Source: Paraburkholderia sp. FT54 (lineage in GTDB: Bacteria > Pseudomonadota > Gammaproteobacteria > Burkholderiales > Burkholderiaceae). From it: a stretch of 64,000 nt of DNA. This document shows, in pieces, positions 62,104 to 64,000 of this stretch. The notes beneath the pieces were generated by a model that was not told the origin of the DNA, made no database searches, and was given only the letters and a program-made list of their open reading frames with translations. The DNA lies in contig NZ_CP134195.1 of NCBI RefSeq assembly GCF_031585635.1, positions 310,001-374,000 on the forward strand, written 5' to 3'. The translations under genes and the position numbers were made by a program. The stretch's first letter is position 1, and each line of letters opens with the position of its first letter.

Positions 62104-62754
62104 TCAACCGGCCGACGCCGCCGTTGCCGCGCCGCACGCCGCGGCGATCAACTGTGCGGCGACTTTCGGCGCGGCCAGAATGGGTCCGCATCCTGGGCCG
62201 TAGGTCTGGCTGGCCGCATACACGCCTTCGATCATCAAACCGAGCGCATTCGCCAACGCTTCCGGATCATCGGCGGCCGCCGCCGTGGCCAGTTCCGTGA
62301 GCCGCGCCATCAGCCGTGCCTTGTTGCGAAACACGAATTGCCGCGCCGGGTGCGCCGCATCCGAAAACTCCACCGACACGTTGACGAAAGGACAGCCGCG
62401 ATAATCGTCGATGGACGCGCGCACCGCGAGGTCGTCGAAATATTGCTGAAGCTGCCGGGCCGGCTCGCCCGGGTGTTTGGCGAAGCTCCCCTCCACGTAG
62501 CCGAAAAACTGCTCGTCCTGACGTTCCAGATAAGCCATGACGAGTTCGTCCTTCGACGAAAACTGGCGATACAGGCTCATCTTGTTCACGCCGGCGCGCT
62601 CGACCACCGCGTCGACGCCGACCGCTCGCACCCCTTCGCGATAGAACAGCTCGTCCGCGGCGCGCAGCAGGTGCTCCTGCGCCTGCGGTCCGGCGGTCTG
62701 CGCGCCGCGTGTGCGCCGGGCAGCGGCCGGCTTGAGGATTCGACTTTCGGACAT
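62104..62754 (-). CDS. TetR/AcrR-type transcriptional repressor
   Basis: A 216-residue regulator with a helix-turn-helix near 45-65 (VDAVVERAGVNKMSLYRQFSSKDEL) and a C-terminal ligand domain. It is divergent from the MFS gene at 62909 and probably controls both through the two sites at 62789 and 62822. Confidence 0.92.
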   Translation of the reverse strand: MSESRILKPAAARRTRGAQTAGPQAQEHLLRAADELFYREGVRAVGVDAVVERAGVNKMSLYRQFSSKDELVMAYLERQDEQFFGYVEGSFAKHPGEPARQLQQYFDDLAVRASIDDYRGCPFVNVSVEFSDAAHPARQFVFRNKARLMARLTELATAAAADDPEALANALGLMIEGVYAASQTYGPGCGPILAAPKVAAQLIAAACGAATAASAG

Positions 62755-62781
62755 GGATGACCACCTGAATCAATTAACGCC

Positions 62782-62810
62782 TTGACATGTTACCGATCAG
62801 TAACTAGTAT
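62782..62810 (+). promoter_or_regulatory. Promoter of the MFS gene
   Basis: TTGACA (62782-62787), a 17-base spacer, and TAGTAT (62805-62810). The spacer carries operator 1. Confidence 0.75.
62789..62804. promoter_or_regulatory. Operator 1 (TetR-type palindrome)
   Basis: GTTACCGATCAGTAAC, within the promoter spacer. Shares the consensus GTKACYGATCWGTMAC with operator 2. Confidence 0.75.
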
Positions 62811-62821
62811 CGCAACACCTA

Positions 62822-62841
62822 TTGTGACTGATCTGTCACAA
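62822..62841. promoter_or_regulatory. Operator 2 (TetR-type palindrome)
   Basis: TTGTGACTGATCTGTCACAA, 20 bases, with the 16-base core at 62824-62839, 35 bases from operator 1 and just past the expected start of transcription. Confidence 0.75.
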
Positions 62842-62908
62842 GTCCTTTACCGAACGCGTAACAATATGAGCGGCGTCGCCTGCGGGGCGGGTGTCGATTG
62901 GAGAACCG

Positions 62909-64000
62909 ATGAACTGGGCAGCGAGACTGATTGGCGGACGTTTCCACTACGGCTGGTTGACCGTCGCGGTGGTGTTTCTGGTACTGCTGGCGGCGGCCGG
63001 CACGCGCGCCACGCCGAGCGTGATGATGGTGCCGCTCGAACATCAATTCGGCTGGAGCCGCGCGACGATCTCGCTGGCGATCTCCGTGAACATCGCGCTG
63101 TACGGTCTGATGGGACCGTTCGCGGCGGCGGCGATGCAACGTTTCGGCGTGCGTCCCACGCTGCTGGCCGCGCTCGGTACGATGGCGGCTGGCGTGGCGC
63201 TTTCCTCCCTGATGACGCACCCGTGGCAGATGGTGCTGATCTGGGGCGTGATGGTCGGTGGCTCGACGGGCGTCGCGGCGCTGTCTTTGTCGGCGACGGT
63301 GGTGACGCGCTGGTTCACCACGCGGCGTGGCCTCGTCATGGGCATTCTCACGGCCAGTTCGGCGACTGGCCAACTGGTTTTCCTGCCGATGCTCGCCGCC
63401 ATCGCGGAGCATTACGGCTGGCGGCAAGTGGTGTGGGTCGTCGCCATTGCGGCCGCGATCGTGATTCCGCTGGTTGCGTTTCTGTTGCCCGAGCGTCCGG
63501 CCGACATGAAACTGCGTCCGTACGGCGAACCGCACGACACGCCTCTTAACAGCACCGTCACCAAACAGAATCCGCTGGCCATCGCCTTCGGCACGCTCGC
63601 CATGGCCAGCAAGACGCGCGACTTCTGGCTGCTGTTTTTCAGCTTCTTTATCTGCGGCGCGAGCACCAACGGTTACGTCGGCACTCATCTGATCGCGATG
63701 TGCGGCGACTACGGCATGACGGAAGTGCAGGGCGCCTCGCTGCTCGCCGCGATGGGCATCTTCGATCTGTTCGGCACGACCCTCTCGGGCTGGTTGTCGG
63801 ACCGCTTCAACAGCCGCGTGCTGCTGTTCTGGTACTACGGTCTGCGCGGTCTGTCGCTGATGTTTCTGCCGCACGCGTTCGGTATCGATTTCTTCGGTCT
63901 GCCGCTGTTCGCCGTGTTCTACGGCCTCGACTGGATCGCGACCGTGCCGCCAACCGTGCGTCTGGCCACCGACGTCTACGGCAAGGAGTCGGCGCCCGTG
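62909..64000 (+). CDS. MFS transporter (runs off the window)
   Basis: The first 364 residues of a transporter with at least ten membrane segments visible. The loop 2-3 region is atypical, MQRFGVRPTLL, and the loop 8-9 copy is SGWLSDRFNSRVLL, a pattern close to monocarboxylate/oxalate-formate-type MFS proteins. GGAGAA lies 5 bases before the ATG. Regulated by the divergent TetR protein. Confidence 0.88.
   Translation, partial: MNWAARLIGGRFHYGWLTVAVVFLVLLAAAGTRATPSVMMVPLEHQFGWSRATISLAISVNIALYGLMGPFAAAAMQRFGVRPTLLAALGTMAAGVALSSLMTHPWQMVLIWGVMVGGSTGVAALSLSATVVTRWFTTRRGLVMGILTASSATGQLVFLPMLAAIAEHYGWRQVVWVVAIAAAIVIPLVAFLLPERPADMKLRPYGEPHDTPLNSTVTKQNPLAIAFGTLAMASKTRDFWLLFFSFFICGASTNGYVGTHLIAMCGDYGMTEVQGASLLAAMGIFDLFGTTLSGWLSDRFNSRVLLFWYYGLRGLSLMFLPHAFGIDFFGLPLFAVFYGLDWIATVPPTVRLATDVYGKESAPV

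Overview
The window is GC-rich and almost fully coding. Gene content and order point to a beta-proteobacterium of the Burkholderia/Paraburkholderia group: gltBD; a thiOSGE cluster under a TPP riboswitch; an mla operon leading into ibaG-murA-his; tatABC; a membrane-anchored HtrA protease; petABC-sspAB-tRNA-Thr. The assignment rests on gene order and protein resemblance read by eye, not on a database search.

Layout. 1-1150: start of an OmpW porin (minus) and a REP-transposase relative that has lost its catalytic residues. 1387-7682: gltB and gltD, glutamate synthase. 7859-10410 (minus): MFS transporter and dadA-like D-amino-acid dehydrogenase. 10746-18275: an accessory stretch with a lipoprotein resembling a tyrosine phosphatase but with Ser in place of the catalytic Cys, a kinase/regulator pair, several small lipoproteins or secreted proteins, an isolated FlgH homologue and a second, orphan OmpR-type regulator. 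18577-21134 (minus): an ABC exporter coupled to a short-chain dehydrogenase without its catalytic Tyr. 21478-25227: TPP riboswitch and thiO-thiS-thiG-thiE. 25322-29642: mlaFED-mlaA-mlaC-mlaB (lipid asymmetry), followed by a two-gene ABC-2 exporter, ibaG and murA. 33122-41276: hisG-D-C-B-(marC)-H-A-F-I-E. 41368-44053: DUF4870 protein, hinT, tatABC.

44119-49800 is a foreign, AT-richer islet between tatC and the HtrA-type protease. It holds a VasX-type type VI secretion effector (44618) and a DUF6708 membrane protein (48809), probably its immunity partner. A complete IS3-family (IS150-like) element of 1449 bp with a 3-bp target duplication sits exactly at the effector stop codon. It replaces the last residue and stop with an 18-residue tail and separates the two partners. 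No other T6SS gene is present.

49972-56393 is again core: HtrA/DegS-like protease, Nif3-like protein, the cytochrome bc1 complex, stringent starvation proteins and tRNA-Thr. 56741-64000 holds two SAM methyltransferases, a BaiN-like flavoprotein, small conserved proteins and, at the end, a divergent TetR/MFS pair with two matching 16-bp operators, one of them inside the MFS promoter spacer. A 25-bp exact repeat carrying a small palindrome occurs at 56517 and 58454.

The best candidates for new biology are the disrupted effector-immunity islet and three proteins that keep a family fold but lack key catalytic residues (385-1092, 10746-11696, 18577-19386). I did not find a wholly new multi-gene system.
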